Assembly (NCBI GenBank): GCA_016281435.1
Contig: JAEEIQ010000086.1
Span: forward strand, 1 to 30,755
From: Bacteroidales bacterium
Lineage (GTDB): Bacteria > Bacteroidota > Bacteroidia > Bacteroidales > UBA932
Direction of reading: 5' to 3'
Length of the DNA stretch: 30,755 bases
Within the stretch, counting starts at the first letter, position 1; each line of letters opens with the position of its first letter. Shown here one piece after another: positions 15,794 through 24,295 of the stretch. The notes below the pieces were generated by a model. The model worked only from the letters and a program-made list of their open reading frames with translations, searched no databases and was not told where the DNA came from. A program made the position numbers and the translations under genes.

Positions 15794-17802
15794 AACGAAT
15801 CATTACCGCGGCCCTGACCGCCCTGCTTATGGCATCCTGCGCACCCAATCCCTTCCTTTCGGAATGGGATACCCCTTACGGGATCCCCGCTTTCGACAAG
15901 ATAAAGAATTCCCATTACCTTCCGGCCGTCAAAAAGGGCATAGCCCTGCATGACGCCGAGATCGAGGCGATAGTCTCCAATCCCGAGGCTCCTACCTTCG
16001 AGAACACCGTCGTGGCTTTCGACCGCAGCGGAGACGTGCTCGCCAGGGTGACCGCAGTGCTCTTCAACCTCAGTGAGAGCGACTCCAGCCCGGAGCTGGA
16101 CGCCATAGTCGAGAAGGCCATGCCCCTCGTCTCCGAGCACGGGGACGAAATCATGATGGACAAGCGCCTGTTCGAAAGGGTGAAGGCCGTGTGGGAAGGG
16201 GACAGGAGCGGACTGTCGAGGGAACAGGAAATGCTCCTGAAGAACCTCTACGAGGGATTCCTCGATAACGGCATAGGCCTCGACGAGGCTTCGCAGGAGC
16301 GGCTCAAGGCCGTCAACAGCGAGCTTTCTTCGCTATCCCTGAAGTTCGGCAACAACCTGCTTGCGGAAAGCAACGCCTTCAAGGCCGAATTCGGATTCTC
16401 CGTCGCCAACTACTATGACCGCATGGCTTCGACTGCCGACAGGGCCCTGCGCGAGAAGATATTCAAGGCCTATTCGACCCGCTGCGACAATGGCGGGGAC
16501 AATGACAACAAGGCTGTCCTCCGCCGCATCCTGCAGCTGCGCATCGAAAAGGCCCGCCTGCTCGGCTACGACACCCCGGCGGCGCAGATCCTGCACGACA
16601 AGATGGCAGGGAACCCTGAGACCGTGGATGCTTTCCTCGCCGAGATAATGGACGCCGCGATGAAGCGCGCCCGGCAGGAAGTCGCCGACATGCAGAAGGA
16701 AATGGACGCCGATATCGCCGCAGGACGTCTTCCCGACGGCTCGAAGATAGAGCCCTGGGACTATATGTACTATGCAGAGAAGGTGCGCAAGGCCCGCTTC
16801 GATTTCGATGAGAGCGAGGCCATGCAGTACTTCAAGATGGAGAACGTGCGCGCCGGCGTGTTCGGCAACGCATCCCGTCTCTACGGCCTGCAGTTCGAGC
16901 CCGTCGAAGGCGTCGCCCTGTACAACCCCGAGGCTGAGGCCTTCAAGGTCAGCGACTCCGACGGTTCGCTCATAGGCATCATCATTACGGACTACTATCC
17001 CCGCGACAGCAAGAGGGCCGGGGCCTGGATGACCAACTTCTGCGAACAGTACCGTCTGCCCGACGGAAGCGACGTGCGCCCCGTGATAGTCAACGTGGGC
17101 AATTTCAACAAGCCTTCGGAAGACACCCCCGCGCTTCTGACCATAGACCAGGTCGAGACCATGTTCCATGAGTTCGGCCATGCCCTGCACGGACTTCTGA
17201 GCAAGTGCAGCTACAGGAGCCTGAGCGGGACTGCGGTGAAGCGCGACTTCGTGGAACTGCCCTCCCAGATCAACGAGAACTGGGCCTTCCAGCCCGAGGT
17301 CCTGTCGACCTACGCCTTCCACTGGAAGACAGGGGATGTCATCCCTGCGGCCCTCGTGAAAAAGATAGGGGAGGTGGCCAATTTCAACCAGGGCTTTTCC
17401 ACGGGTGAACTTGCCGCCGCCTCGATCCTCGATATGAAATGGCATGAACTCGCGGAACTGTCCGACGACGCCGACATCGATGCACTAGAGGCAGGATTCT
17501 GCAAGGAAATGGGACTTATCGGAGAAATCATTCCCCGCTACCGCAGCACCTATTTCAACCATATATTCGGCTCCAGCGGCTATTCCGCCGGCTACTACAG
17601 CTACCTCTGGGCCGAAGTCCTCGACAAGGACGCCTTCGAGCTCTTCAAGCAGAAGGGAGTTCTCGACAAGGATACGGCGATGAGTTTCCGCCGCAACATA
17701 CTCGAAAAGGGCGGAAGCGAGGAGCCCATGGTCCTGTACAAGGCCTTCCGCGGTGCCGATCCCGACCCCGCGGCCCTGCTCCGTGCCCGCGGACTTGAAT
17801 AA
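15790..17802 (+). CDS. M3 family zinc metallopeptidase (peptidyl-dipeptidase Dcp-like), lipoprotein
   Basis: A 670-residue member of the thimet oligopeptidase / Dcp family, which cleaves short peptides; Dcp enzymes release C-terminal dipeptides. The signal peptide carries a lipobox (MASC, Cys17), so the enzyme is membrane-anchored and exported, unlike the cytosolic E. coli Dcp and OpdA. The mostly alpha-helical body leads to the zinc motif HEFGH at 460-464 (His460, Glu461, His464), with third ligand Glu489 in FVELPSQINENW. The conserved tail segment SSGYSAGYYSYLWAEV is present. Length is normal for the family. It is translationally coupled to the OB-fold lipoprotein (ATGA overlap), so it belongs to the nuclease/receptor operon. 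It could trim peptides from nucleoprotein or from other surface digestion, or simply serve general peptide scavenging. The assignment to Dcp rather than OpdA is less sure than the M3 family. Confidence 0.93.
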   Translation: MKRIITAALTALLMASCAPNPFLSEWDTPYGIPAFDKIKNSHYLPAVKKGIALHDAEIEAIVSNPEAPTFENTVVAFDRSGDVLARVTAVLFNLSESDSSPELDAIVEKAMPLVSEHGDEIMMDKRLFERVKAVWEGDRSGLSREQEMLLKNLYEGFLDNGIGLDEASQERLKAVNSELSSLSLKFGNNLLAESNAFKAEFGFSVANYYDRMASTADRALREKIFKAYSTRCDNGGDNDNKAVLRRILQLRIEKARLLGYDTPAAQILHDKMAGNPETVDAFLAEIMDAAMKRARQEVADMQKEMDADIAAGRLPDGSKIEPWDYMYYAEKVRKARFDFDESEAMQYFKMENVRAGVFGNASRLYGLQFEPVEGVALYNPEAEAFKVSDSDGSLIGIIITDYYPRDSKRAGAWMTNFCEQYRLPDGSDVRPVIVNVGNFNKPSEDTPALLTIDQVETMFHEFGHALHGLLSKCSYRSLSGTAVKRDFVELPSQINENWAFQPEVLSTYAFHWKTGDVIPAALVKKIGEVANFNQGFSTGELAAASILDMKWHELAELSDDADIDALEAGFCKEMGLIGEIIPRYRSTYFNHIFGSSGYSAGYYSYLWAEVLDKDAFELFKQKGVLDKDTAMSFRRNILEKGGSEEPMVLYKAFRGADPDPAALLRARGLE

Positions 17803-17822
17803 AGATTATCGTAATATAGACT

Positions 17823-19343
17823 ATGAACAAGAAAGTACTTCTGATGATACTCGACGGTTGGGGCGAAGGACGCCACGACCATTCGAACGCAATATGGACC
17901 CAGGGTCAGCCCCACATCGACGCCCTGCGCGCGAAATACCCCTTCAGCCACCTGAATGCCTGCGGCGAGGCCGTGGGGCTGCCCGAGGGGCAGATGGGCA
18001 ACTCCGAGGTAGGACACATGAACCTCGGCGCCGGGAGGGTGGTCTATCAGGACCTCGTGAAGATCAATATCGCCTGCCGTGAGCACAAGCTCATGGAGAA
18101 CAAGGAGATACGTGCGGCTTACGACTATGTGAAGTCCAGCGGGAAGAAGCTCCATTTCTTCGGCCTCTGCTCCCACGGAGGAGTGCACTCTTCCCTGAAC
18201 CATCTTTATGAATTCCTCGCCGAGGCCAGGAACGAAGGCCTCGACAAGGTCTTCGTGCACTGCTTCATGGACGGGCGCGACACGGATCCCCGCAGCGGCT
18301 ACGGTTTCGTCGAAGAACTCGAATCCAGGATGAAGGAAACCACCGGAAAGGTGGCCTCGGTCTGCGGCCGCTTCTATGCGATGGACCGAGACAAGAGGTG
18401 GAACCGCATCAAGGAGGCCTACGACATGCTCGTAGAAGGGAAGGGGGCTCAGTTCAGTTCCGCCCTCGAGGGCATCAAGGCGTCCTACGAGGCTGAAGTT
18501 ACCGACGAATTCATAAAGCCCATAGTCATCACCGAAGGCGGCAAGCCCGTCGCTACCGTCGAGGAAGGCGACTGCGTGATTTTCTACAACTTCCGCAACG
18601 ACCGCGCCCGCGAGCTTACCGCCGTGCTGACGCAGAACGACATGCCGGAAGAGGGGATGCACACCCTTCCCCTGTACTACTGCTGCCTGACTCCGTACGA
18701 CGCGTCTTTCCAGGGGCTTCACATACTCTTCGACAAGGAGACCATCCACGGCACCCTCGGGGAGACCCTCGCAAAGGCCGGCAAGAGGCAGCTGCGCATC
18801 GCCGAGACCGAGAAATACGCCCACGTGACCTTCTTCTTCAACGGCGGCCGCGAGACCCCCTTCGAGAACGAGGACCGCATACTGGTGAATTCCCCGAAGG
18901 TGGCGACATACGACCTGCAGCCCGAGATGAGCGCGCCCGAGGTGGCTGAAAAGCTCATCGCTGCGATAGAAACCGAGAAGGAAGACGCGATCATCCTCAA
19001 CTTCGCCAACGGCGACATGGTCGGCCACACCGGAGTTTACGAAGCGATCTGCAAGGCCGTCAAGACCATCGACGAACTTGCCGGTAAGGTGGTGGACGCT
19101 GCCGTCAAACACGGTTACGCTGTGCTTCTGACCGCCGATCACGGCAATGCCGACTACGCGGTCAACGAGGACGGCACTCCGAACACCGCCCATTCCCTGA
19201 ACCTCGTGCAGTTCATAGTGATCAACGCCGGCCCGGAAGTGAAGACCGTCAGGGACGGAGCCCTCTGCAACGTCGCGCCGACCATCCTGAAGCTCATGGG
19301 CATACCCCAGCCCGCAGAAATGACCGCCGAACCACTGATATAG
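17823..19343 (+). CDS. gpmI: 2,3-bisphosphoglycerate-independent phosphoglycerate mutase
   Basis: A 506-residue cytosolic glycolytic enzyme interconverting 3- and 2-phosphoglycerate through a phosphoserine intermediate, using Mn2+. The alkaline-phosphatase-superfamily motifs are complete. Metal ligand Asp11 is in LDGWG and nucleophile Ser61 in MGNSEVGH. His122 and GRDTDP (151-156) lie in the substrate-binding domain. Asp398 and His402 (GDMVGH), Asp439-His440 (TADHGN) and His457 complete the metal sites. Length matches the family. It starts 20 bases after the M3 peptidase stop, the largest gap in the eleven-gene run, so a separate promoter inside or just after that gene is possible, though none is evident. 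The manA-like gene follows after 3 bases. There are no TTA, CTA or TCA codons, consistent with high expression. Confidence 0.97.
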   Translation: MNKKVLLMILDGWGEGRHDHSNAIWTQGQPHIDALRAKYPFSHLNACGEAVGLPEGQMGNSEVGHMNLGAGRVVYQDLVKINIACREHKLMENKEIRAAYDYVKSSGKKLHFFGLCSHGGVHSSLNHLYEFLAEARNEGLDKVFVHCFMDGRDTDPRSGYGFVEELESRMKETTGKVASVCGRFYAMDRDKRWNRIKEAYDMLVEGKGAQFSSALEGIKASYEAEVTDEFIKPIVITEGGKPVATVEEGDCVIFYNFRNDRARELTAVLTQNDMPEEGMHTLPLYYCCLTPYDASFQGLHILFDKETIHGTLGETLAKAGKRQLRIAETEKYAHVTFFFNGGRETPFENEDRILVNSPKVATYDLQPEMSAPEVAEKLIAAIETEKEDAIILNFANGDMVGHTGVYEAICKAVKTIDELAGKVVDAAVKHGYAVLLTADHGNADYAVNEDGTPNTAHSLNLVQFIVINAGPEVKTVRDGALCNVAPTILKLMGIPQPAEMTAEPLI

Positions 19344-19346
19344 GAT

Positions 19347-20216
19347 ATGTACAAGTTCCGTCCGATACGCAAGACCCTTGTCTGGGGCACGGAGGACTGG
19401 GTTCTTTCCGGGGTACCCGGGAATGAATCCGTAGTCGCGGAAGGCCCCGACGCCGGCCGCAAGATCACCGAGATCTGGCCCGGGGAGTTCCCGCTGCTGA
19501 TAAAGTTCATCGATGCGCAGCGTGACCTCAGCATACAGGTCCATCCGGACGATGCGCTGGCCGCCAGGCGCCATGGCTGCAAGGGCAAGACCGAGATGTG
19601 GTACATCATCGACGCCCGGCCGGGAGCGAGCCTCATCAGCGGGCTGAAAGCCCCGCTCACCCCGGATGAATACGTTCGCCGGGTCGCAGACGACAGCATC
19701 ACCGAGGTCCTCGCGTCGCATTCCGTTTCCGCCGGAGATGTGTTCTTCCTTCCCGCCGGCCGCATCCATGCGATCGGAGGAGGATGCCGACTTGCAGAAA
19801 TACAGCAGACATCGGACATCACATACCGCATCTACGACTACAACCGTCCGGGCCTGGACGGCAAGCCCCGCCAACTCCATACCGAGCTTGCGAAGGATGC
19901 GATAGACTATAAGGTTTACGACGGATACAGGACCCGTTATGAGCCGTCCGTCGGCAAGGATGTCCTCCTTGTGGACTGCAAATGCTTCAGGACGACGCTG
20001 TTGGACCTGGATGCGCCCTTCGCGAAGCCCTTGCGCGGCTGCGGGGATTTCCTCATAGTGATAGGGCTGGAAGGAGAGGGCGGACTGCGCTGCGGCGCTG
20101 AAGCCTGCCGCGTTGCCCCCGGAGAGGCCGTTCTTGTTCCGGCCGCCGGCGGAGGAGAACTTGTCCTGGACCCCTCGGGCCCGAAGATGAAAGTATTGAC
20201 TACTTGTGTACCATAA
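19347..20216 (+). CDS. manA: Mannose-6-phosphate isomerase, class I (type I PMI)
   Basis: A 289-residue zinc enzyme interconverting mannose-6-phosphate and fructose-6-phosphate, linking mannose catabolism and GDP-mannose supply to glycolysis. It has a cupin fold with the expected zinc ligands: Gln64 and His66 in QVHPDD, Glu83 in KTEMWYI, and His141 in AGRIHAIGGG. The shorter length, compared with roughly 390 residues in E. coli ManA, fits the short bacterial form. It starts 3 bases after gpmI and is followed after 10 bases by a secreted propeller protein, so it is probably cotranscribed with both. No signal peptide, so cytosolic. Like gpmI it has no TTA, CTA or TCA codon. The gene symbol is by family; several paralogues can occur in one Bacteroidota genome. 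Confidence 0.93.
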   Translation: MYKFRPIRKTLVWGTEDWVLSGVPGNESVVAEGPDAGRKITEIWPGEFPLLIKFIDAQRDLSIQVHPDDALAARRHGCKGKTEMWYIIDARPGASLISGLKAPLTPDEYVRRVADDSITEVLASHSVSAGDVFFLPAGRIHAIGGGCRLAEIQQTSDITYRIYDYNRPGLDGKPRQLHTELAKDAIDYKVYDGYRTRYEPSVGKDVLLVDCKCFRTTLLDLDAPFAKPLRGCGDFLIVIGLEGEGGLRCGAEACRVAPGEAVLVPAAGGGELVLDPSGPKMKVLTTCVP

Positions 20217-20226
20217 CCTTCCTGTC

Positions 20227-21801
20227 ATGAACAGATCCTTTTTCCGCAGGATTACCACCATCTGCGCCTTTGCGTTTGCCGCGCTTCCCCTTTTCAGCCA
20301 GATCCCCGTTTCTGAACTGAGCCTTGGCGACCTCACTTTCGTCAGGCAGAGCTTCGACCGCAACTTCTACAACGACTGCAAGGTCATGAGCCGCATCAAC
20401 ATGGAAGGGACCGACCTGTTCCTGAATAATGCGGCCAACCTGATTGTCGAAGCCGATAGCGAAGGGGCTCTGGAACAGGACGGCAATACGCTGGTCTTCA
20501 AGGGAACCGGAAAAACCTTCGTGCGTGTAGGCGCATTCCATCCGTACCTGTGCTACGAAGTTTCGTTCAAGGCGGTGCCCTCCGGGGCCGGAGTCGGAAT
20601 AGGTTTTACCGAGAACGAAGGTGACGGGTGCATCCGCATCTGTTACAGGGACGGGAGCATCCTTGCCGAAAGGGACGGAAAGATCCTTAAGGCATCCCCG
20701 GCCGAAAAGGCGGAGGATATCTCGCTGAGGGTCCAGTACACGGGAAAGCGCTTCCACGTCTTCCAGCTCTGCGACAAGGGCGTGGCAAGGCTTCTTCTGA
20801 GCGTCGATGCCGACATGCGGGCCGTCGACGTGCCCGTAAAGTGGTCCTGGGCTGTATGCACCGAGCTTCCGGCCGGGACGCGGCTTGTCCTTTCGAAGGC
20901 GGAATCCCTTCTCAGCTGCGGCACGGGCCAGGCGGACCCCCAGGTGTTCCAGAACAAGGACGGAAGTCCCCTTGTCCGGGACGGACGGCTCTGGGTGGCG
21001 TTCACCACCCGCGGGTTCGAGCTCATCCCGGATTCATATCAGGGCGTTTATTCCATAGACCTCGACTCTTATGAAATCCGCCTGGAAGGGGCGCTCTTTT
21101 TCGGCGACGGGGACGGCCTCATCCACGGCTACCATGCAACCAAGATCGTATGGGACCCGGACAGGGAGAAATATCTCGTAATCACGACCAGCCACGGCGG
21201 CATCCATTCCCTTTCCTGGTGCGAGACTTCGGCCGACCTGATGCACGGGATGCATTATCTGGAGTGCACGGAGCTTGAGTATCCCCACGATTTCGCCCAC
21301 GGCGGACTTGCCGAAGGACGCCGGGACAACCGTTTCGGCACCGAAGATCCCGATTTCTTCTATGACGCCAAGGCCCGCAGATGGAGGCTGGCTTACTGCG
21401 CCAAGGAAGGCCTCAGCAAGGACCACAGGAACCAGTCCTACTGCACTTTCCTTTGCGAAAGCAAGAACTGGAACGGTCCGTACAAGCTGCTCGCAAAGGC
21501 CCCCATGGATAACAACACCGGCATTCGCATCACTTCCGTCGGAGGACGCAGGTATGTCCTCAGCGGCGGGCCGGATACGACTTTCTACATCTACGACTAT
21601 CCTTCCCTGGAGTACGTCGGGACCTTCAACCAGCTTTACGCCAACGGCGGTTTCAGGGGCTGGCCCACGATAGTCCCCATACGCTACGGGAACTATGAGC
21701 GTTACCTCTGGATCACCTTCGACAGGGGAGCCCTGACTGGGAGATATTCCTACGGCACCCTGTATTTCTATCTGGCCGACAAGATGTGGCGCTGCGAATG
21801 A
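20227..21801 (+). CDS. Secreted beta-propeller protein, possible glycoside hydrolase (GH43-like fold)
   Basis: A 524-residue exported protein with a signal peptide (about 1-25, ending LFSQ). Residues about 30-225 look like a concanavalin/LamG-type beta-sandwich (NTLVFKGTGKTFVRVGAF; VGIGFTENEGDG). Residues about 233-524 look like a five-bladed propeller: repeated blades with Asp-Pro motifs, including ADPQVF near 236, HATKIVWDPDREKYLVITT at about 303-321 and TEDPDFFYDAKARRWRLAY at about 372-390. Such blades are typical of GH43/GH32/GH130-like enzymes. Candidate acidic residues are Asp237 and the Glu-Asp at 373-374, but I cannot assign a catalytic set, so activity is not proven. The ATG at 20227 is preferred to a GTG at 20206 because the signal peptide begins there. 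It sits between manA and rsgA; a role in mannoside metabolism is conceivable but only by position. Confidence 0.75.
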   Translation: MNRSFFRRITTICAFAFAALPLFSQIPVSELSLGDLTFVRQSFDRNFYNDCKVMSRINMEGTDLFLNNAANLIVEADSEGALEQDGNTLVFKGTGKTFVRVGAFHPYLCYEVSFKAVPSGAGVGIGFTENEGDGCIRICYRDGSILAERDGKILKASPAEKAEDISLRVQYTGKRFHVFQLCDKGVARLLLSVDADMRAVDVPVKWSWAVCTELPAGTRLVLSKAESLLSCGTGQADPQVFQNKDGSPLVRDGRLWVAFTTRGFELIPDSYQGVYSIDLDSYEIRLEGALFFGDGDGLIHGYHATKIVWDPDREKYLVITTSHGGIHSLSWCETSADLMHGMHYLECTELEYPHDFAHGGLAEGRRDNRFGTEDPDFFYDAKARRWRLAYCAKEGLSKDHRNQSYCTFLCESKNWNGPYKLLAKAPMDNNTGIRITSVGGRRYVLSGGPDTTFYIYDYPSLEYVGTFNQLYANGGFRGWPTIVPIRYGNYERYLWITFDRGALTGRYSYGTLYFYLADKMWRCE

Positions 21802-22739
21802 TGGGGGAAGCGGTCGTCGTCAAGAATGCCGGCAGCCACTTCCTTCTGAGCTGCCTGCCCGCCTGGGATCCTTTTCCTGCCGTGTTGAGGGGCAAGGTCA
21901 GGCTCGGGGCCGGCACGTCCACGAATCCCGTGGCAGTCGGGGACATTGTCGACTGGCAGGCGGACGGTCCCGTGGACGCCCTGCATCCGGCGGTGATCAC
22001 GTCCATCCATCCGCGTTCCAACTACGTCATACGCCGGTCCACCAACCTTTCCCGGCAGTCGCACGTAATAGCCGCCAACATCGGACGCGCCTTCCTTGTG
22101 ACGACCCTCTATTTCCCTGAAGTGAAGATCCCGTTCCTGGACAGGATGCTCGTCACCTGCGAGGTCTACAAGATACCCGTGACCATAGTCCTGAACAAGA
22201 TGGACATGTACGGGAATGAGGTCCCGGAAGAAGTCGGACGTTTCTGCTCCATCTACGAAGGCGCCGGCTATGAGGTCCTGAAGACTTCCGTGAAGACGGG
22301 AGAAGGGATCGACAGGCTCAGGGACCTGGTCAGTGAGGGTGTATGCCTGCTTTCCGGGGAGTCCGGGGTGGGGAAGTCTTCCCTCGTGAAATCCGTCGAC
22401 CCTTCGCTCGAACCCCGGATAGGGCGCATTTCCGACGCCCATCTGCAGGGGCGGCACACCACTTCCCTCTACGAGATGTACCCCGTCAGCGGCGGGGGCT
22501 GGCTCATAGACACTCCGGGCCTGAGGGGCTTCGGCCTCGTGGATCTCGGGAAGGAGGAGATATCGAAGTATTTCCCCGAGATGCTCGCCCTGGCCGATTC
22601 CTGCCGCTTCGTTCCCTGCACGCACACCCATGAACCGGGATGCGCGGTCAAGGCCGCGGTCGATGACGGGCGGGTGAGTCCCGAAAGATACAATTCCTAC
22701 CTCGGAATGCTCGAGGAGGACAGTAAATTCCGCCAGTGA
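21798..22739 (+). CDS. rsgA: Ribosome small-subunit-dependent GTPase A
   Basis: A 313-residue circularly permuted GTPase that assists late 30S subunit maturation. The G motifs appear in the permuted order G4-G1-G3: NKMD (133-136), the P-loop GESGVGKSS (187-195) and DTPG (238-241). An N-terminal OB domain covers about 1-75, and the C-terminal zinc motif is Cys269, Cys274, His276, Cys282. All are diagnostic. Two ATG codons, 21798 and 21801, lie side by side; the first overlaps the preceding stop as ATGA and is used here, while the second would shorten the protein by one residue. Its stop overlaps the next start. This is a housekeeping gene at the end of a long co-directional run. Confidence 0.97.
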   Translation: MMGEAVVVKNAGSHFLLSCLPAWDPFPAVLRGKVRLGAGTSTNPVAVGDIVDWQADGPVDALHPAVITSIHPRSNYVIRRSTNLSRQSHVIAANIGRAFLVTTLYFPEVKIPFLDRMLVTCEVYKIPVTIVLNKMDMYGNEVPEEVGRFCSIYEGAGYEVLKTSVKTGEGIDRLRDLVSEGVCLLSGESGVGKSSLVKSVDPSLEPRIGRISDAHLQGRHTTSLYEMYPVSGGGWLIDTPGLRGFGLVDLGKEEISKYFPEMLALADSCRFVPCTHTHEPGCAVKAAVDDGRVSPERYNSYLGMLEEDSKFRQ

Positions 22740-24154
22740 TGGACCGCTCTCTCAATCGGGAGATCCTCCGGCTGTCCGTCCCCAGCATACTGGCCAATCT
22801 CACCGTGCCCCTCGTAGGACTGGTGGACACTGCCGTGGCCGGGCATCTGCCTTCCGAGGAACTCGCGGGGCTGGGCCTTGCCGGCGCGGCTGCGTTTATC
22901 GGTTCCATCAGCGTGGGCGCCATGCTGTTCAACTTGCTGTACTGGAACTTCGGCTTCCTGCGCACCGGGACTGGCGGGCTTACGGCCCAGGCCTTCGGGC
23001 GCGGGGACATGCACGATTGCGGACGCATCCTCTGCCGCGGGCTGGGACTTGCCCTCGGGATTTCCGTGGTCACCCTGCTGCTCCAATGGCCTTTCGTGAA
23101 GCTGGTGCTGCTTCTGGTACAGGCCTCTCCGGAAGTTGAGGCCCTTGCCGGGCAGTATTTCTTCATCCGTATCTGGGCGGCTCCGGCGACGCTTTCCCTC
23201 ATGGCGTTCAGCGGATGGTTCGTCGGGATGCAGGATTCGATGAGTTCGATGTGGAAGGACTTCGTGGTGAATGGCGTGAACGTTGCGGCCAGCGTGATCC
23301 TGGCCCTCGGGGCCGGGCGCTGGGAAGGCCTGGGTTTCAGCGGGATAGCCTGGGGGACCGTGGTCGCGCAGTATTCCGGACTGCTGTTCTGCGTCGGAGT
23401 CTGCATCTTCAAGTATCGGAAGAAGGTCTTTTCGTCGCTCGGGCGCGGCGATCTACGTGGCCTTTTCGGCGGGAGCGGCCTCAGGAGTTTCTTCAAGCTC
23501 AACCTGGACCTTTTCGTGCGCTCGCTGTTCTTCACGGCAATCTATATCGGGTTCACGGCCATTTCCGCGCGCCTCGGCGACCTCATGCTCTCGTGCGGTG
23601 CCCTGATGATGCAGATACTGATGATATTCAGCTTCTTCACGGATGGCTTCGCCTATGCCGGGGAGGCCCTCTCGGGGCGCTTCATCGGTGCCGGGGACGG
23701 GGTCATGCTCCGCCGGACCGTGCGCTATACCTTCGCGTGGAGCATGGCCCTTGCCGTCGTGTTCATCTTTATCTACCAGGCGCTCGGGAAGGCCATGCTG
23801 CATATTATGACGGATGACGTGCAGGTCGCCGGGGCCTGCCTGCAGTTCCTGCCGTGGCTGGCGCTGATGCCGCCCCTCGGCTGCGCCGCCTTCACCTGGG
23901 ACGGAATCTATCTCGGCGCCACCGCCTCCAGGGGCATCCGGGATGCGATGATGTGGGCAGCCGTCGCGTTCTTCGGAGTGTGGCTTGCCGGTTCGTTGCT
24001 GTTCCCGGCCCCCGTTGCTCTCTCCCCGTCCTCGTCGGGTGCCTCGCCCGAACTCCGCCTGCACATCCTTCTCGCCGCTTACTTCGCCCACCTCCTCGCC
24101 CGTACGGTCCTGCTGACGGCCCGCTACCGCCGGGACATCCTCTCCCGGCCCTGA
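22739..24154 (+). CDS. MATE family efflux transporter
   Basis: A 471-residue inner-membrane protein with about twelve hydrophobic segments arranged as two related halves. The N-terminus has the family pattern ILRLSVPSILANLTVPLVG followed by DTAVAGHL, as in MATE/DinF-type exporters. These use Na+ or H+ gradients to expel cationic drugs or metabolites; the substrate here is unknown. The ATG at 22739 shares a base with the rsgA stop (TGATG); a GTG at 22736 would add one residue. It is the last gene of the eleven-gene run. No clear intrinsic terminator follows in the 141 bases before the sigma gene. Residues 420-440 form a Pro/Ser-rich stretch before the last transmembrane segment. Confidence 0.93.
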   Translation: MDRSLNREILRLSVPSILANLTVPLVGLVDTAVAGHLPSEELAGLGLAGAAAFIGSISVGAMLFNLLYWNFGFLRTGTGGLTAQAFGRGDMHDCGRILCRGLGLALGISVVTLLLQWPFVKLVLLLVQASPEVEALAGQYFFIRIWAAPATLSLMAFSGWFVGMQDSMSSMWKDFVVNGVNVAASVILALGAGRWEGLGFSGIAWGTVVAQYSGLLFCVGVCIFKYRKKVFSSLGRGDLRGLFGGSGLRSFFKLNLDLFVRSLFFTAIYIGFTAISARLGDLMLSCGALMMQILMIFSFFTDGFAYAGEALSGRFIGAGDGVMLRRTVRYTFAWSMALAVVFIFIYQALGKAMLHIMTDDVQVAGACLQFLPWLALMPPLGCAAFTWDGIYLGATASRGIRDAMMWAAVAFFGVWLAGSLLFPAPVALSPSSSGASPELRLHILLAAYFAHLLARTVLLTARYRRDILSRP

Positions 24155-24261
24155 CGCTGCGCTGCTTCGACAACGTCCGGGACCCCGCAATCCCCGCGGA
24201 TGTTGAGTTTGTCGCGACTCACCGTAAAACTGCCGCCGGGATAGGATTGGGAAATAATTCT

Positions 24262-24269
24262 TATATTTA
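24262..24269 (+). promoter_or_regulatory. Possible -7 box (TATATTTA) for the sigma/FecR/SusCD locus
   Basis: TATATTTA differs from TAnnTTTG only at the last base. It lies in a short AT-rich island (AAATAATTCTTATATTTAC) within otherwise GC-rich DNA, 26 bases upstream of the TTG start at 24296. No good -33 TTTG is visible at the usual distance. Confidence 0.4.
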
Positions 24270-24295
24270 CGAAATCAAATGCAAGTCCACACGCT

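Noticed and set aside
17601..20363. 920-codon open frame on the minus strand across gpmI and manA
   Set aside because: Same codon-register artefact; it spans four unrelated sense genes, and gpmI and manA have complete catalytic motifs.
24168..24214. Imperfect hairpin (CGACAACGTCC pairing with GGATGTT...TTGTCG) after the MATE gene, considered as a terminator
   Set aside because: The 3' arm carries a bulge and no T run follows, so it is not a convincing intrinsic terminator.
24211..24218. GTCGCGAC palindrome upstream of the sigma gene
   Set aside because: An isolated 8-bp palindrome in GC-rich DNA is expected by chance, and no repeat copy was seen nearby.
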